NCBI GenBank assembly: GCA_963794185.1
Contig: CAWCDM010000113.1
Location: forward strand, 62,001 to 126,000
Source of the DNA: JAMXLO01 sp963794185
GTDB lineage: Bacteria; Pseudomonadota; Alphaproteobacteria; Acetobacterales; Acetobacteraceae
Length of the DNA stretch: 64,000 nt
Reading direction: 5' to 3'
Part shown: positions 26,569-35,698 of the stretch, in pieces
Layout: each line of letters opens with the position of its first letter
Numbering within the stretch: position 1 is the stretch's first letter
Made by a program: the position numbers and the translations under genes
The notes under the pieces: generated by a model
Told to the model about the DNA's origin: nothing
The model's database searches: none
The model's input: only the letters and a program-made list of their open reading frames with translations

Positions 26569-27128
26569 TATCGAGGGCTGGCACCTGGGATAATTCGTGG
26601 CTAATACAGCAAGGGATGGACTGCTTCGTTGTGAGTGCAGTGCAGCAGTCCAGCCCTCCTCGGTGTTTGGTTTGGGCGGCAGAGAGCAGGCCTGTCGTCA
26701 GGACCGCACATGTTCGGCTGCCAACCACGACAGAAGCTCTCTGGCGTAACAGGCAACCAGTCAGATTTCCCTGTTCGGATGAACGCACTTGCTTCGCCTC
26801 ACCCTGCACGTCGGGGGAGCGCCGTGCAGTCCCAGTCAAGGATGGCCAGATGGTCACCGCAGTACGGCGCGAAGCACCCTTGACGGCACGACGGGCACGG
26901 TGCCAGGGTGTCGTTGCGGCGTAGAACGGTCTGTTTTTTCCGCTTGGCAAGGTCCTTGCTATCCATATCAAACAACGAAGAGGCATCCATTTGCGATTTG
27001 ATGCCAACTGGTTCGGCGCGACGATGCGTACGGCGCTGCCGCTGGGCCCAACTTGCGCCGACAAGGCGTTGCACTCGAGCGGCAAACCAACCGCGATGTC
27101 CGATGTACTGGTCTGACTGGAGAGCAGC
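26569..27128. other. Unassigned intergenic stretch
   Basis: 560 bp with no gene I recognise. The minus strand carries a 91-codon frame at 26799-27074 with a Cys-rich end (CPSCRQGCFAPYCGDH, a possible zinc ribbon), but no ribosome site or homology is evident. A GGCCTGTCGTCA motif at about 26690 matches the one near 6970 beside the IS5 fragment and may be another IS end. Confidence 0.3.
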
Positions 27129-27917
27129 ATGTCCGGTTCCGGGTCGATCTTTCCTACTGACCTGCCCGGAGAACTCTACATACCCTGCCTATCCCGGATT
27201 CATGCCAAGACCAAACCGCACACCTATCTCGAAATAGGGACCTTGTTTGGACAGACGCTGGCCTTGTCTCGGTGCCGGTCGGTGGCAGTCGATCCGGCGT
27301 TTCGGATCAGCGAGCCGATACCCGGTGCTATGCCTTCCTTGTTCCTGTTCCAGGGCACGAGCGACGAATTCTTCGAGAATATCGATCCCAAGGCGGTGCT
27401 TGGCGGTCCGATCGACCTTGCCTATCTGGATGGCATGCACCTGTTCGAATTCCTGCTTCGCGATTTCATGAATACCGAGCACCATTGCCACAGTGGCTCG
27501 ATGGTCATCCTGCACGACTGCATGCCACTGGACCTTGAGATGACGCGACGCAACATGGAGGAAGTCACGTCACGCCCAAATGCGCGTTATCCGGGATGGT
27601 GGACCGGCGATGTGTGGAAAACTGCCGACATTCTGATGCGACATCGGCCTGACCTCGACATCATCGCGCTCGATGCGCCGCCGACCGGACTGATAATTAT
27701 TCGCAATCTCGATCCAGAATCGAAGGTGCTCAAATTAAGGTATCAAGCCATCATTGATTCCTACAGCAACGATTCGGACACTTCGGTGCTTACGGAGTAT
27801 TTTGAGAAGCTGAATGTGGTACAGCACATCAATTGTCGAATCATTCGAGTCGATCGATCCCGACAGGGAGTCCTAAGCGACCGTTTTGAAGCGGTCGCGA
27901 TATGCGAGCATGATTGA
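27129..27917 (+). CDS. Class I SAM-dependent methyltransferase (Methyltransf_24 type)
   Basis: 262 residues. The SAM-binding motif is YLEIGTLFGQTLAL near residues 33-46, followed by SVAVDPAF and the acidic IDLAYLDGMHLFEFLLRDF, then SMVILHDCMPLD and YPGWWTGDVWKTADIL, a combination seen in small methyltransferases associated with glycosyltransferases and surface polysaccharide loci. ATG 27129 follows a GAGAGCAGC site. It lies alone on the plus strand between the RTX-like gene and the acyltransferase; a role in methylating a glycan is inferred from context. The C-terminal 60 residues are A+T-richer than the rest of the window, consistent with transfer. Confidence 0.8.
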   Translation: MSGSGSIFPTDLPGELYIPCLSRIHAKTKPHTYLEIGTLFGQTLALSRCRSVAVDPAFRISEPIPGAMPSLFLFQGTSDEFFENIDPKAVLGGPIDLAYLDGMHLFEFLLRDFMNTEHHCHSGSMVILHDCMPLDLEMTRRNMEEVTSRPNARYPGWWTGDVWKTADILMRHRPDLDIIALDAPPTGLIIIRNLDPESKVLKLRYQAIIDSYSNDSDTSVLTEYFEKLNVVQHINCRIIRVDRSRQGVLSDRFEAVAICEHD

Positions 27918-28154
27918 CGTGCCGCACGAAAGCGGCACGAAACGACGCGAGCCCGACGTCACCAATCAGACTACGACCGGGCACAAAAAGGGACGCATAT
28001 CGGGCCTTGGGGCGTATTCTGACCACCTGCAATGTCCCTAAAGGCTCGCGCGGTGCTACGCGCGGGTACCGATGCCATGTCTGCTCACAAATATGGCTCG
28101 GCTGCTGCTGTTCAATAGCAAGTCATGATAGACTGCAGATCACGATCCGAGCTT

Positions 28155-29349
28155 TCAGCCAGCGATCTGAACAAGGTGCCTGCTGCGACCGCGCCTCGCC
28201 AGTATACGTTTGCCAAGTCGCATGCCCGGAACTTCGATCAAATTGTAGAAGACCCACGCCAAAGGCAACACTACCGCGAGGGTGGCGGCGACGCATCCCA
28301 GGAAGCTGACGCTGGTCGGCAGTCCGCCTGCGTAGAGGCGCCGATAAATGGGCACCAGAAGGAAGACTGTCGGAGGGTGAAGGAGATAAATGGAATAGCT
28401 GAATTCGCCCCCAAAAGAGCGTTACAGCATTGACTAAAATCTTCAACGGTAGAATTCCGAGGCCCCACACCAGGCAGGAATAAACAACCGCTTCCCAGTA
28501 ATAGCGATCCGGGAACAAGAAATTCATGGCTCCATGTAGTAAGGCATGGTAGGCCCAGAGGCTGCCAAGAATCAGCGCAACTCCAACGGCCGGCGGACGC
28601 GGGATGCGTTCAATGTAGCGGTCGAATACAAGCCAGCACAGCATGCCGAAGACAAGGACCGGCAAATGTCGGAAAAACCCAAATCTCTCGTAGGATTCCA
28701 ACATTTCACCGGAAAGCGGCAATCGAATTGCCAACTCGTGGAACGCGGCTGCCCCGAACAGTGTGCCAAAAAATGTCGCCAATACTGCAGGAATGCCTTT
28801 GAGGCGAGAAAAGAGGAGAGGAAAGATCAAATAGAATGGCATCTCGACTCCGACGGTCCACGCAGCCCATACGATGCCGGAGCCAGGAAAGAAAACAAAC
28901 ACAAACGATACGTTCTTAGCGACTTCCCAAAGGCCGTAGAAGCCACCCCCAAATGACCAATAGCGGAGCACACTATACAAGCATATCAACACGTAGAAAA
29001 GTGGAGCAATGCGGAAGAAACGCCGCACATAGAAATCTACAATGGCGCCTGGTACATTCATTCGAGACTTCATCGTATAGCACAACGAAAAGGCGCTGAC
29101 GATGAAGAAGAGAGTGACTGCCGAGTGTCCGCCGGTGACCACAAGGAATGCCCAGTGCGGTACGTTCAGCGCCGGCTGGGGGATGTAGACCGTGTGGTAG
29201 ATTACGACGTAAACTGCCGCCAACCCACGCAACGCGTCGACAAAAGCGAGACGAGGTGCATTCGAGTCCACGGACCGCGGCATTGCCGGTGGCTCACCGG
29301 ATTGTGAAGTCTGTTCGGCATTTGCCACAAAACTTCTCCCCCGCTCCAT
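28155..29349 (-). pseudogene. Acyltransferase 3 family protein (OafA/YrhL), frameshifted
   Basis: Integral membrane O-acyltransferase that acetylates sugars. N-terminal RLAFVDALRGLAAVYVVIYHT has the family R/K-x10-H motif; FFIVSAFSLCYTM, RRFFRIAPLFYVL and WAAWTVGVEMPFYLIFPLLF follow. After VNAVTLF at about 28420 the frame shifts: the expected GEFSYSIYLLHPPTVFLLVPIYRRLY and final helix (LPLAWVFYNLIEVPGMRLGKR) continue in another frame to a stop at 28155. The shift lies at an A4/C5 run (28408-28416), a place prone to sequencing error. As given, the product loses its last two helices. Probably decorates the glycan made by neighbouring transferases. Confidence 0.8.
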
Positions 29350-29562
29350 GGCGACCAGCCCGCGAGCTTTGTTGGGACCAATGAAGGCTCATCGGGCGGC
29401 ATTCTGCGCTGACAACTCGATGACCGCGACGCCATTGCGAAATCTGACACCCCGCACGACCGTCGGCAACCGGTTCTGAGTAGAACAACCGGTGCAATCC
29501 TGCTGGGTTACACTGCATCATGGTGCTCCGCGCGGCAGTTTCTGCCCATGGTGTGCACCGTA

Positions 29563-30670
29563 TTAACCTTCGCAAAGTAGTTGCCATGACGACGGGGACA
29601 TGTGCTAATCCGCGTGCTTATGAAAACCGATGCTCGTGCTCTGGACCATTCGACGCTGACCGAGCTGCGCAAACGCGGCGTTGCGGCGGTGCAATCAGGT
29701 GAAAGTCCCACCCATGTTGCTGCCGCGCTCGGGGTCAATCTGCGCACCCTATTCCGCTGGCTCGCACAGTATCGGCGCGGCGGATGGGGTCAGCTGGAAG
29801 CGCGCAAGCGCGGAGGACGTCCACCGAAGCTCGATGGCCGTGCCCTGCGCTGGATCTATAACACGGTGGCCAACAAGAACCCTCTGCAGTTGAATTTTCC
29901 GTTCGCGCTATGGACCGCGGCGATGGTGCAGACACTGATTGCCGAGCGGTTCGACATAGATCTGAGCCACAGTTCAGTGTGCCGGTTGCTGAACCAGCTC
30001 GGGCTAACCGCGCAACGCCCGCTGTGGCGGGCGTACCAGCAGAACCCTGAGACGGTGCAGCGCTGGCTGGAGACGGACTATCCGTCGATCCAGCGTCGCG
30101 CAAGACGCGCAGGCGCACGGATCTTCTTCGCCGACGAGGCCGGCGTCCGTTCGGACTATCACAGCGGCACAACCTGGGGGAAACGAGGCCAGACGCCGGT
30201 GGTCTCCAGCACTGGCGCACGGTTCGGCGCCAACCTGATCTCGGCGATCAGCGCCCAAGGCGAGCTCCGCTTCATGCTGACCAAGGGGCGGGTCACAGCC
30301 GCGGTGTTCATCGAGTTCCTCCGGCGATTGCTGGTCAACGCGACGAAGCCGATCTTCGTGATTGTCGACGGGCATCCGACGCACCGAGCCAAGTCGGTCG
30401 CGAGGTTCGTGGCAGAACAAGCGGGCATGCTGGGGCTGTTCTTCCTGCCGCCCTATTCGCCGGAGCTGAACCCCGACGAATATGTATGGAATGATCTGAA
30501 GGCCCAGTGCACCGGGCGCAAGGTGATCAACTCACTCACGCAACTGCGTCAAATGATCATCTCACATATGCGGCAGCTACAGAAGTTGCCTATGCTGGTA
30601 CGCAGTTTCTTCCGTGCACCCACGACGCGCTATGCGCATGCTTGAATGGCAACTATTATGCGAAGCTTAA
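29563..30670 (+). mobile_element. Complete IS630-family insertion sequence
   Basis: 1,108 bp element bounded by 25-bp terminal inverted repeats (29563-29587 and 30646-30670) that differ at three positions. It is flanked on both sides by TA (29561-29562 and 30671-30672), the target duplication expected for IS630. One transposase gene fills it. Repeats, duplication and reading frame are all intact, so this copy could be functional. It landed between the acyltransferase and the GT61 gene. Confidence 0.93.
29602..30645 (+). CDS. IS630-family transposase
   Basis: 347-residue single-frame transposase. N-terminal helix-turn-helix (SPTHVAAALGVNLRTLFRWLAQYRRGG), a linker with RGGRPPKLDGRALRWI, then the DDE core: FFADEAGVRSDYHSGTTWGKRG (first Asp), IFVIVDGHPTHRAKSVARFV (second Asp), and FFLPPYSPELNPDEYVWNDLK (Glu). 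The C-terminus ends at the right inverted repeat. The start could also be the in-frame ATG seven codons further in (29620). It is about 60% similar by eye to the 5'-truncated copy at 36.86-37.47 kb, which is a different element. Confidence 0.93.
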   Translation: MLIRVLMKTDARALDHSTLTELRKRGVAAVQSGESPTHVAAALGVNLRTLFRWLAQYRRGGWGQLEARKRGGRPPKLDGRALRWIYNTVANKNPLQLNFPFALWTAAMVQTLIAERFDIDLSHSSVCRLLNQLGLTAQRPLWRAYQQNPETVQRWLETDYPSIQRRARRAGARIFFADEAGVRSDYHSGTTWGKRGQTPVVSSTGARFGANLISAISAQGELRFMLTKGRVTAAVFIEFLRRLLVNATKPIFVIVDGHPTHRAKSVARFVAEQAGMLGLFFLPPYSPELNPDEYVWNDLKAQCTGRKVINSLTQLRQMIISHMRQLQKLPMLVRSFFRAPTTRYAHA

Positions 30671-30746
30671 TAACTACACCTCTGAGCGCCAACAATCGCC
30701 GCCTGCGAAGTATGCAGAAAGTACCCGGCGCCTCTGTGTCATCCAT

Positions 30747-31994
30747 TCAGAGAATGCGCCTCAGTAAATCGAGATCTACGGTGGCTGCGATTCCTCGCTT
30801 CTGTAAGCCGCTGGTGTCGATTTCTGGCAGATGCTGGAATACACGCGAACGGCACACAATAACTGTGTAATCAAGATCAAAGGCCGTCGTCACATTGAAC
30901 ACCCAGCGCTCGGGTCCTCCGAGCGCGCCGAAAAAACCGATCCAATCTTGTGGCATCAGGTCGATTACCGCTGTGCCGGGCCGGGCGAACATCAAGTTGC
31001 CAAATCCGGAGCCGTGTGCGCCAACAATCACTGAGGCGTTGTTGATTGCGGTCACCTGATCACGGAATGGCATATTGGCGGGTTCCAGGATGGAAAATCC
31101 CAGCGCTCGCAGGGCGCCTCGCAACTCTTGCTCGTTCTCGACACTGCGCGCAAAGTAGTTGTTCTGATTTTCGCGCGACAGATAGATGCGTGAACCGGCA
31201 TCGCGGCTCGTCCATCTTGTCGCGATATCAACTCCCAAGGCCTGAGCGGGCATCTTGCATAGCGCGGGATTAGGCAGAAAGGTGTTGAGTGTAGCAAGCG
31301 TATCCGACACTAACACGCTATTGCAGCGTACGGCGCCGTTTGCGGCAATCACAATATGCTTCCGACATATGCCGAATGTCCGAAGCGTCGAAAATCCCCA
31401 ATCAGGAAAAGATGGCATCAGGACCTTTAGCCGTCCAGCATAAATCGCCTCCCGGCACATCGCTATCATTGGCAGCGTATCAAACAGGAAATGGCCATAG
31501 GCACTGCTCGCTCCATGAAAACAATGGAGGACAGGCTCGGTCACGACGACGTAGCTGTCAGGTGTGAAAGCATTGTCCGTCAGCGAGATGAAAGGAACGT
31601 CCGACAGGGAAGGGTCGATCTGGCGTGGGACATGGCCGGTCTCATCGATTAGAATGCCATCCGCCGTGACACAGACGCCGCCGGGCATGCTGACGAATGC
31701 ATCCTCGATCCGGGTCAATGTCACGGACGTTGCGGGGTAGCTTTGATTGGCGAAACATTCCCGCAGCGCGTTCAACTGCTGCTCGCACTCCATAGGCGCC
31801 TCGATTTGCAGGCGCCCCTTGCGAGCCACGTGTACCCGCGGATACACCTCCGCGTGGCCAACACGCCCACTACCTACCAAGTCAGCATGAGTCAGGTGCG
31901 GCGCATCGATCTCCCTCAAAGGGAGCGTTCGCAATGCGCCCCTGGGGGGTATTCTTCGACGCGCCATTGAGCGCAGCCAGGGTAATTTGAACAA
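30747..31994 (-). CDS. Glycosyltransferase family 61 (DUF563)
   Basis: 415-residue putative glycosyltransferase. Family signatures: FHGASSAYGHFLFDTLPMI (His near residue 180), RIYLSRENQNNYFARSVENEQEL, FSILEPANMPFRDQVTAINNASVIVGAHGSGFGNLMFARPGTAVIDLMP. The first 60 residues are basic and unassigned. GT61 enzymes in bacteria are linked to capsule and LPS loci. It ends 75 bp from the right end of the IS630 element and is followed upstream by the sulfotransferase-like gene on the same strand, 24 bp apart, so they may be co-transcribed. Confidence 0.85.
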   Translation of the reverse strand: MFKLPWLRSMARRRIPPRGALRTLPLREIDAPHLTHADLVGSGRVGHAEVYPRVHVARKGRLQIEAPMECEQQLNALRECFANQSYPATSVTLTRIEDAFVSMPGGVCVTADGILIDETGHVPRQIDPSLSDVPFISLTDNAFTPDSYVVVTEPVLHCFHGASSAYGHFLFDTLPMIAMCREAIYAGRLKVLMPSFPDWGFSTLRTFGICRKHIVIAANGAVRCNSVLVSDTLATLNTFLPNPALCKMPAQALGVDIATRWTSRDAGSRIYLSRENQNNYFARSVENEQELRGALRALGFSILEPANMPFRDQVTAINNASVIVGAHGSGFGNLMFARPGTAVIDLMPQDWIGFFGALGGPERWVFNVTTAFDLDYTVIVCRSRVFQHLPEIDTSGLQKRGIAATVDLDLLRRIL

Positions 31995-32018
31995 GTTCGG
32001 ACCCTTCCTCGTCAGGCA

Positions 32019-33326
32019 TTACGAGTGTCGTATACCAGCGCGAATGCGTGCAATCGCTCGACCAATTATGCGATAGCCGCTGGTCAGTCGCCATGATCGG
32101 CTGGCATATACCAACTGGAGGTCGTGCCGAAGGCGCGCGACGTCGATCTGGGAGACGCTAATCTGCTCATGCAGGCGCGCGGAGTCCTCTCGCAACATGT
32201 CGACTTCCTCCTGCGCCGCGATCACCTGCTCGTGCAGGCGCGCGGCTTGCTCGCGCGACCTGTCGGTTTCCTCCTGCGCCGCGATCACCTGCTCGTGCAG
32301 GCGCGCGGCTTGCTCGCGCGACCTGTCGGCTTCCTCCTGCGCCGCGGTGACCTGCTCGCGCAGGTGCGCGGTTTCCACTCGCGCATTGGCCGCTTCGTCT
32401 CTCGCGCTGATCGCTTCGGCATCGGCGGCGGCGGCTAGTCGCTTGACGCCCTCCGCCATCATCTGTGCGCTCGTTGCCTCTTCCTCTGCACGTAGGGCGG
32501 TGACTTTCAAGTCCGCCACTAAATTGTGCACGCGCGCAAGTTCGCGTCGGACAGCGATTGCATCGAGTCTGTCATGGGATACGTAGCGAGTGACCTGGCC
32601 GTGCGACGGCGAGTCGGATCGCGTCGCCATGTCAAGTTCCCGTCCAACCCGCACTTTGGCCAGATCGCTGACACGCCGATGCGCCGCCACGGCGGTATCC
32701 TCGCTCACGGTCTCGGGCAGGAGCGGGCGAAGCTTGCGGAATAGGTAATGCGGGTCCTCGATCAGTAGCGGAAAGGCCACCAGCGCGATGGGAATGTCGG
32801 CCCGTATCAACCGTTCGACCAGGTGGTGAAAGCCGACCGCCAGGAGCCTCCCTTGGTCGAGTGGGTTCAACGAGTAGGTCAACCCGCCCGGCGTGCTGCC
32901 CCACACTTCCCAGCTCTGATCCAGTTCAGCCATCCAGGGAAGCGACCGATGCATGGATTGCAATTCAACCAACGTTCGGCTGATGGCCGCCTCCCCAAGG
33001 TCGCGCACGGGAATGATCACCGCATCCAGCCGCATGATACCGCTGCCCAGGATGTGATCGATGCATTGATAGAGCCAGGGGTACTTCACCACGTAGGGCA
33101 GGTCCCAGGCTTGGTTGGGCAGCGGTACGGTTTCCAGTCCCGCATTGGCGCTCTCATCCCAGGAATCTCTTTCGCCGCGCCGCCCGAGATGTGTATCCAA
33201 TCCCAATTCTGTGAGATAGCGCACTAGGAAGCTTGTCCCGGCCCTGCCCGTACCCGCGATGACAAGGTGTGCTTCCGGCTCGCGATCAGGCTTGTCGTTT
33301 GTCATTGTTGCACACGATAATTTCAC
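32019..33326 (-). CDS. Sulfotransferase-like P-loop protein with repeated coiled coil
   Basis: 435 residues. The N-terminal third resembles sulfotransferases: HLVIAGTGRAGTSFLVRYLTELGL is a PAPS-type P-loop, followed by VIIPVRDLGEAAISR, like the 3'-phosphate-binding segment. Residues about 270-410 are a long coiled coil built on a 21-residue tandem repeat (QEETDRSREQAARLHEQVIAA), three to four copies, encoded by a 63-bp DNA repeat. The C-terminus ends with VYASRSWRLTSGYRIIGR, a segment often found at the end of rhamnan-synthesis or GT-associated proteins. The start is uncertain: GTG 33326 or ATG 33305. Function inferred as glycan sulfation or chain-length/assembly scaffolding. Confidence 0.75.
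   Translation of the reverse strand: MKLSCATMTNDKPDREPEAHLVIAGTGRAGTSFLVRYLTELGLDTHLGRRGERDSWDESANAGLETVPLPNQAWDLPYVVKYPWLYQCIDHILGSGIMRLDAVIIPVRDLGEAAISRTLVELQSMHRSLPWMAELDQSWEVWGSTPGGLTYSLNPLDQGRLLAVGFHHLVERLIRADIPIALVAFPLLIEDPHYLFRKLRPLLPETVSEDTAVAAHRRVSDLAKVRVGRELDMATRSDSPSHGQVTRYVSHDRLDAIAVRRELARVHNLVADLKVTALRAEEEATSAQMMAEGVKRLAAAADAEAISARDEAANARVETAHLREQVTAAQEEADRSREQAARLHEQVIAAQEETDRSREQAARLHEQVIAAQEEVDMLREDSARLHEQISVSQIDVARLRHDLQLVYASRSWRLTSGYRIIGRAIARIRAGIRHS
32144..32395. repeat. 63-bp coding tandem repeat
   Basis: Four consecutive 63-bp units (period measured between 32207 and 32270). The middle two, 32207-32269 and 32270-32332, are nearly identical; the flanking two (32144-32206 and from 32333) are diverged. 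On the minus strand each unit codes for 21 residues (three heptads), so the repeat keeps both frame and coiled-coil register. Near identity implies recent duplication or homogenisation. Confidence 0.85.
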
Positions 33327-33401
33327 TCCCTGGCGAGCGCCACCTAGCCGAGCTTGACGCTGCCGGTGATCGATGTCCTATACCGAAACAAGTCGTTACG
33401 C

Positions 33402-35447
33402 TCAGGCGCGTCGCGGCCGGGCAGCGCGGCGCACCCGCGCCCACAGTGCCAGGGTATCGCGCCAGACAATTTGCGCCGCATGAAACAGCTTTGGATGCCC
33501 CTGCAGCATCCGGGCGATCGGCCGAACCAATGGCCTGGGCACGGTCACGATTGCCGGTGCTGGAATCCTCGCAGCGGGAAACGCGGCATCATCCGGTGCA
33601 GGATCCCGTTCGACGGGAAACGGAGTGTGCCGCAACGACCGCCGTTCCTTTACCCGCAGCGTAGCCTCAAGATAGGCAGACCCGTACTTCCGGTCAGGTT
33701 CGAGATGACATCCCTCCGCCCATTCGTTCCAGGCGTTGATGAAAACGAACCGCTGCGAGGGTTGGCGTTCCAGCAAGGTCCGGTGCGTCGCCCGGTTCAG
33801 CCAGCGTTCATAGTTCTCCGGTGTGCTGTCGAGCGTGATCAGGCCCTTGCCCGATACCCGCGCCGTATTGTCCCATGACGGAAACACGCCACGGTAGACG
33901 AGGCGCTCTCGGTAATCGTGACCCAGGCAGCATTCCGCCATCTCGCCATAGCGCAGCACCCATCCCTCTATCGGCTCTAGGAGTTTCAGCTCGTCCGTGC
34001 GGTTGTGTCCCCGCACGTTGTGTGGCGGGAACTCCACGCCGGCGTCGAAGCCGAGCGGGCTGTACTCCCAGTTCCCGTGGGTGAGCGCTGCCACAAGATG
34101 GATCTCGCCGATGCCAGCATCACGGCAGGCCCGGCGCCAACGCGCTGCTGTCGCCTTGGCGTCGGGCAGCTGCTGCGGCCGGTAGACCACGAGCACCGGC
34201 GCGCCATCGATTCGAAGGTAGCGGCGATCGCGAAAGTACGGCAGCAGGCCCTCGATGAAGGCTATGTCGTTCCTGGGCGAGTAGCTCTGCGCGATCAGCA
34301 CTTCCTGGTCGGTTCCATCCCATTTCCTGGTCCAGTTCTCATTCGCCCAGCACAGGCAGAATTGAATATCGGCGTCCGCATCGGCAAGGAAGTCGTCGAT
34401 CGGCCGCTCAAGAATGCGCCGCCCGGCGAACCAGTAGTAGTGGAAGCAAAAGGCGTCGATGCCGAACTTCCTTGCCCAGGCGATCTGCTCTCGCTGCACC
34501 TCACGGAGGCGCAGATCATAGAAGCCGAAATCCGCGGGCAGGTGCGGCTGGTAATGTCCTTCAAACAGGCCGCGCGCCTTCGTCACGTTGGTCCATTCCG
34601 TGAATCCCTTGCCCCACCACTCGTCGTTTTCTGGAACCGGATGAAACTGCGGCAGGTAGAAGGCGACAAACTTCACGTCAGTCGGCTGCGGCACCACAAG
34701 TTCGAACAGTGAACGTGAACCCAATTTCGGATGACGGCTCGTCGGCACGGCCTTCGTGACGATCTGATAAACATTGGAATGCGGCTGAGCGTCGAGCATC
34801 GCGCGCTGGTCATCGGACAATGCCTGCCAGACGTCGGCGAACTCCGTCTCCATTGGATGCCTGATGACAAAACGAGCATCGACAATCGTGAGGCCGGCGC
34901 CCTCAAAAAGGTCCTGGATATTTCTCATGCCGAAGAATCGGATATGGGTCTTGTCCAGCAATCCCCACTCCCCGTAGCGGACGTCATCGGTCAGCAGGCA
35001 GGCAATAATTCCGGCATGTGATGCATGGGGGATAGAGACGACGACGCAACCCTTGTCGTTCACCAGATCCGTAGCCAGCCGCAACGTCGACCACGGGTCG
35101 TAGAGATGCTCCAGGACGTCGGCAATGACCACGGCGTCGAAGTCCGTGCGCGGCAACGTTTTCACCCACTCCGGGTGGTTCAGGTCGGCCTGGACGACAT
35201 GCTCGCAGAATGTTGCGAGAATCGCGACGCTTCCCGGATCGATCTCGAGTGCGGTCATTCTGCACCCACCCAACTCGACCAACGGTCTGGCGATCGAGCC
35301 GGGACCGGCGCCGATCTCCAGGACATCCTTGCCTCCCCCAATCAGACGCAGAATATGTGCGCCCGCATGGTCGGAATCCGGATCGAAGGAAAATCTGTAG
35401 ATATCAGCCGAGGTTTTGTTCTTCAGGTCCATGATGCTGGAATTCAC
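33402..35447 (-). CDS. Methyltransferase-WbsX fusion (glycan biosynthesis)
   Basis: 681 residues with two domains. Residues about 35-215 are a class I methyltransferase (KDVLEIGAGPGSIARPLVELG, FDAVVIADVLEHLYDP). Residues about 258-600 are the WbsX/GH99-like domain: VKFVAFYLPQFHPVPENDEWWG and KGFTEWTNVTKA, IDAFCFHYYWFAGRRILERP, CLCWANENWTRKWDG, and FVFINAWNEWAEGCHLEPD. WbsX proteins occur in O-antigen and capsule clusters and are related to endo-mannosidase folds; their reaction is not settled. The fused methyltransferase suggests capping or terminal modification of the glycan. Start at 35447 may be moved to the ATG five codons further in. Intact. Confidence 0.85.
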   Translation of the reverse strand: MNSSIMDLKNKTSADIYRFSFDPDSDHAGAHILRLIGGGKDVLEIGAGPGSIARPLVELGGCRMTALEIDPGSVAILATFCEHVVQADLNHPEWVKTLPRTDFDAVVIADVLEHLYDPWSTLRLATDLVNDKGCVVVSIPHASHAGIIACLLTDDVRYGEWGLLDKTHIRFFGMRNIQDLFEGAGLTIVDARFVIRHPMETEFADVWQALSDDQRAMLDAQPHSNVYQIVTKAVPTSRHPKLGSRSLFELVVPQPTDVKFVAFYLPQFHPVPENDEWWGKGFTEWTNVTKARGLFEGHYQPHLPADFGFYDLRLREVQREQIAWARKFGIDAFCFHYYWFAGRRILERPIDDFLADADADIQFCLCWANENWTRKWDGTDQEVLIAQSYSPRNDIAFIEGLLPYFRDRRYLRIDGAPVLVVYRPQQLPDAKATAARWRRACRDAGIGEIHLVAALTHGNWEYSPLGFDAGVEFPPHNVRGHNRTDELKLLEPIEGWVLRYGEMAECCLGHDYRERLVYRGVFPSWDNTARVSGKGLITLDSTPENYERWLNRATHRTLLERQPSQRFVFINAWNEWAEGCHLEPDRKYGSAYLEATLRVKERRSLRHTPFPVERDPAPDDAAFPAARIPAPAIVTVPRPLVRPIARMLQGHPKLFHAAQIVWRDTLALWARVRRAARPRRA

Positions 35448-35698
35448 AAGATTTCATGTGCGACGGACGGCAGCGAAAATCCAAACCCACCCTATTGCAC
35501 TTTATTTGCTCGCCAAGGTGAACACAAGCTTCTGCTCACCCTGTTGCACTGCATCGACCTCCGCAATAGACGCCGGTATGGGCGCCAGACGCGACCGAAA
35601 TGCCGGGCCACGCCAAGCGCATCCCATGTCGATGTACGATGGATTGCGAAACAGCGCGGCGCCTGGCGGTGCGTAAGGCCAGCTCGGCCGGCAGTCGA

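Noticed and set aside
32144..32395. Direct repeats considered as a CRISPR array
   Set aside because: The 63-bp units are contiguous with no unique spacers, keep the reading frame and coiled-coil register, and no cas genes are present.
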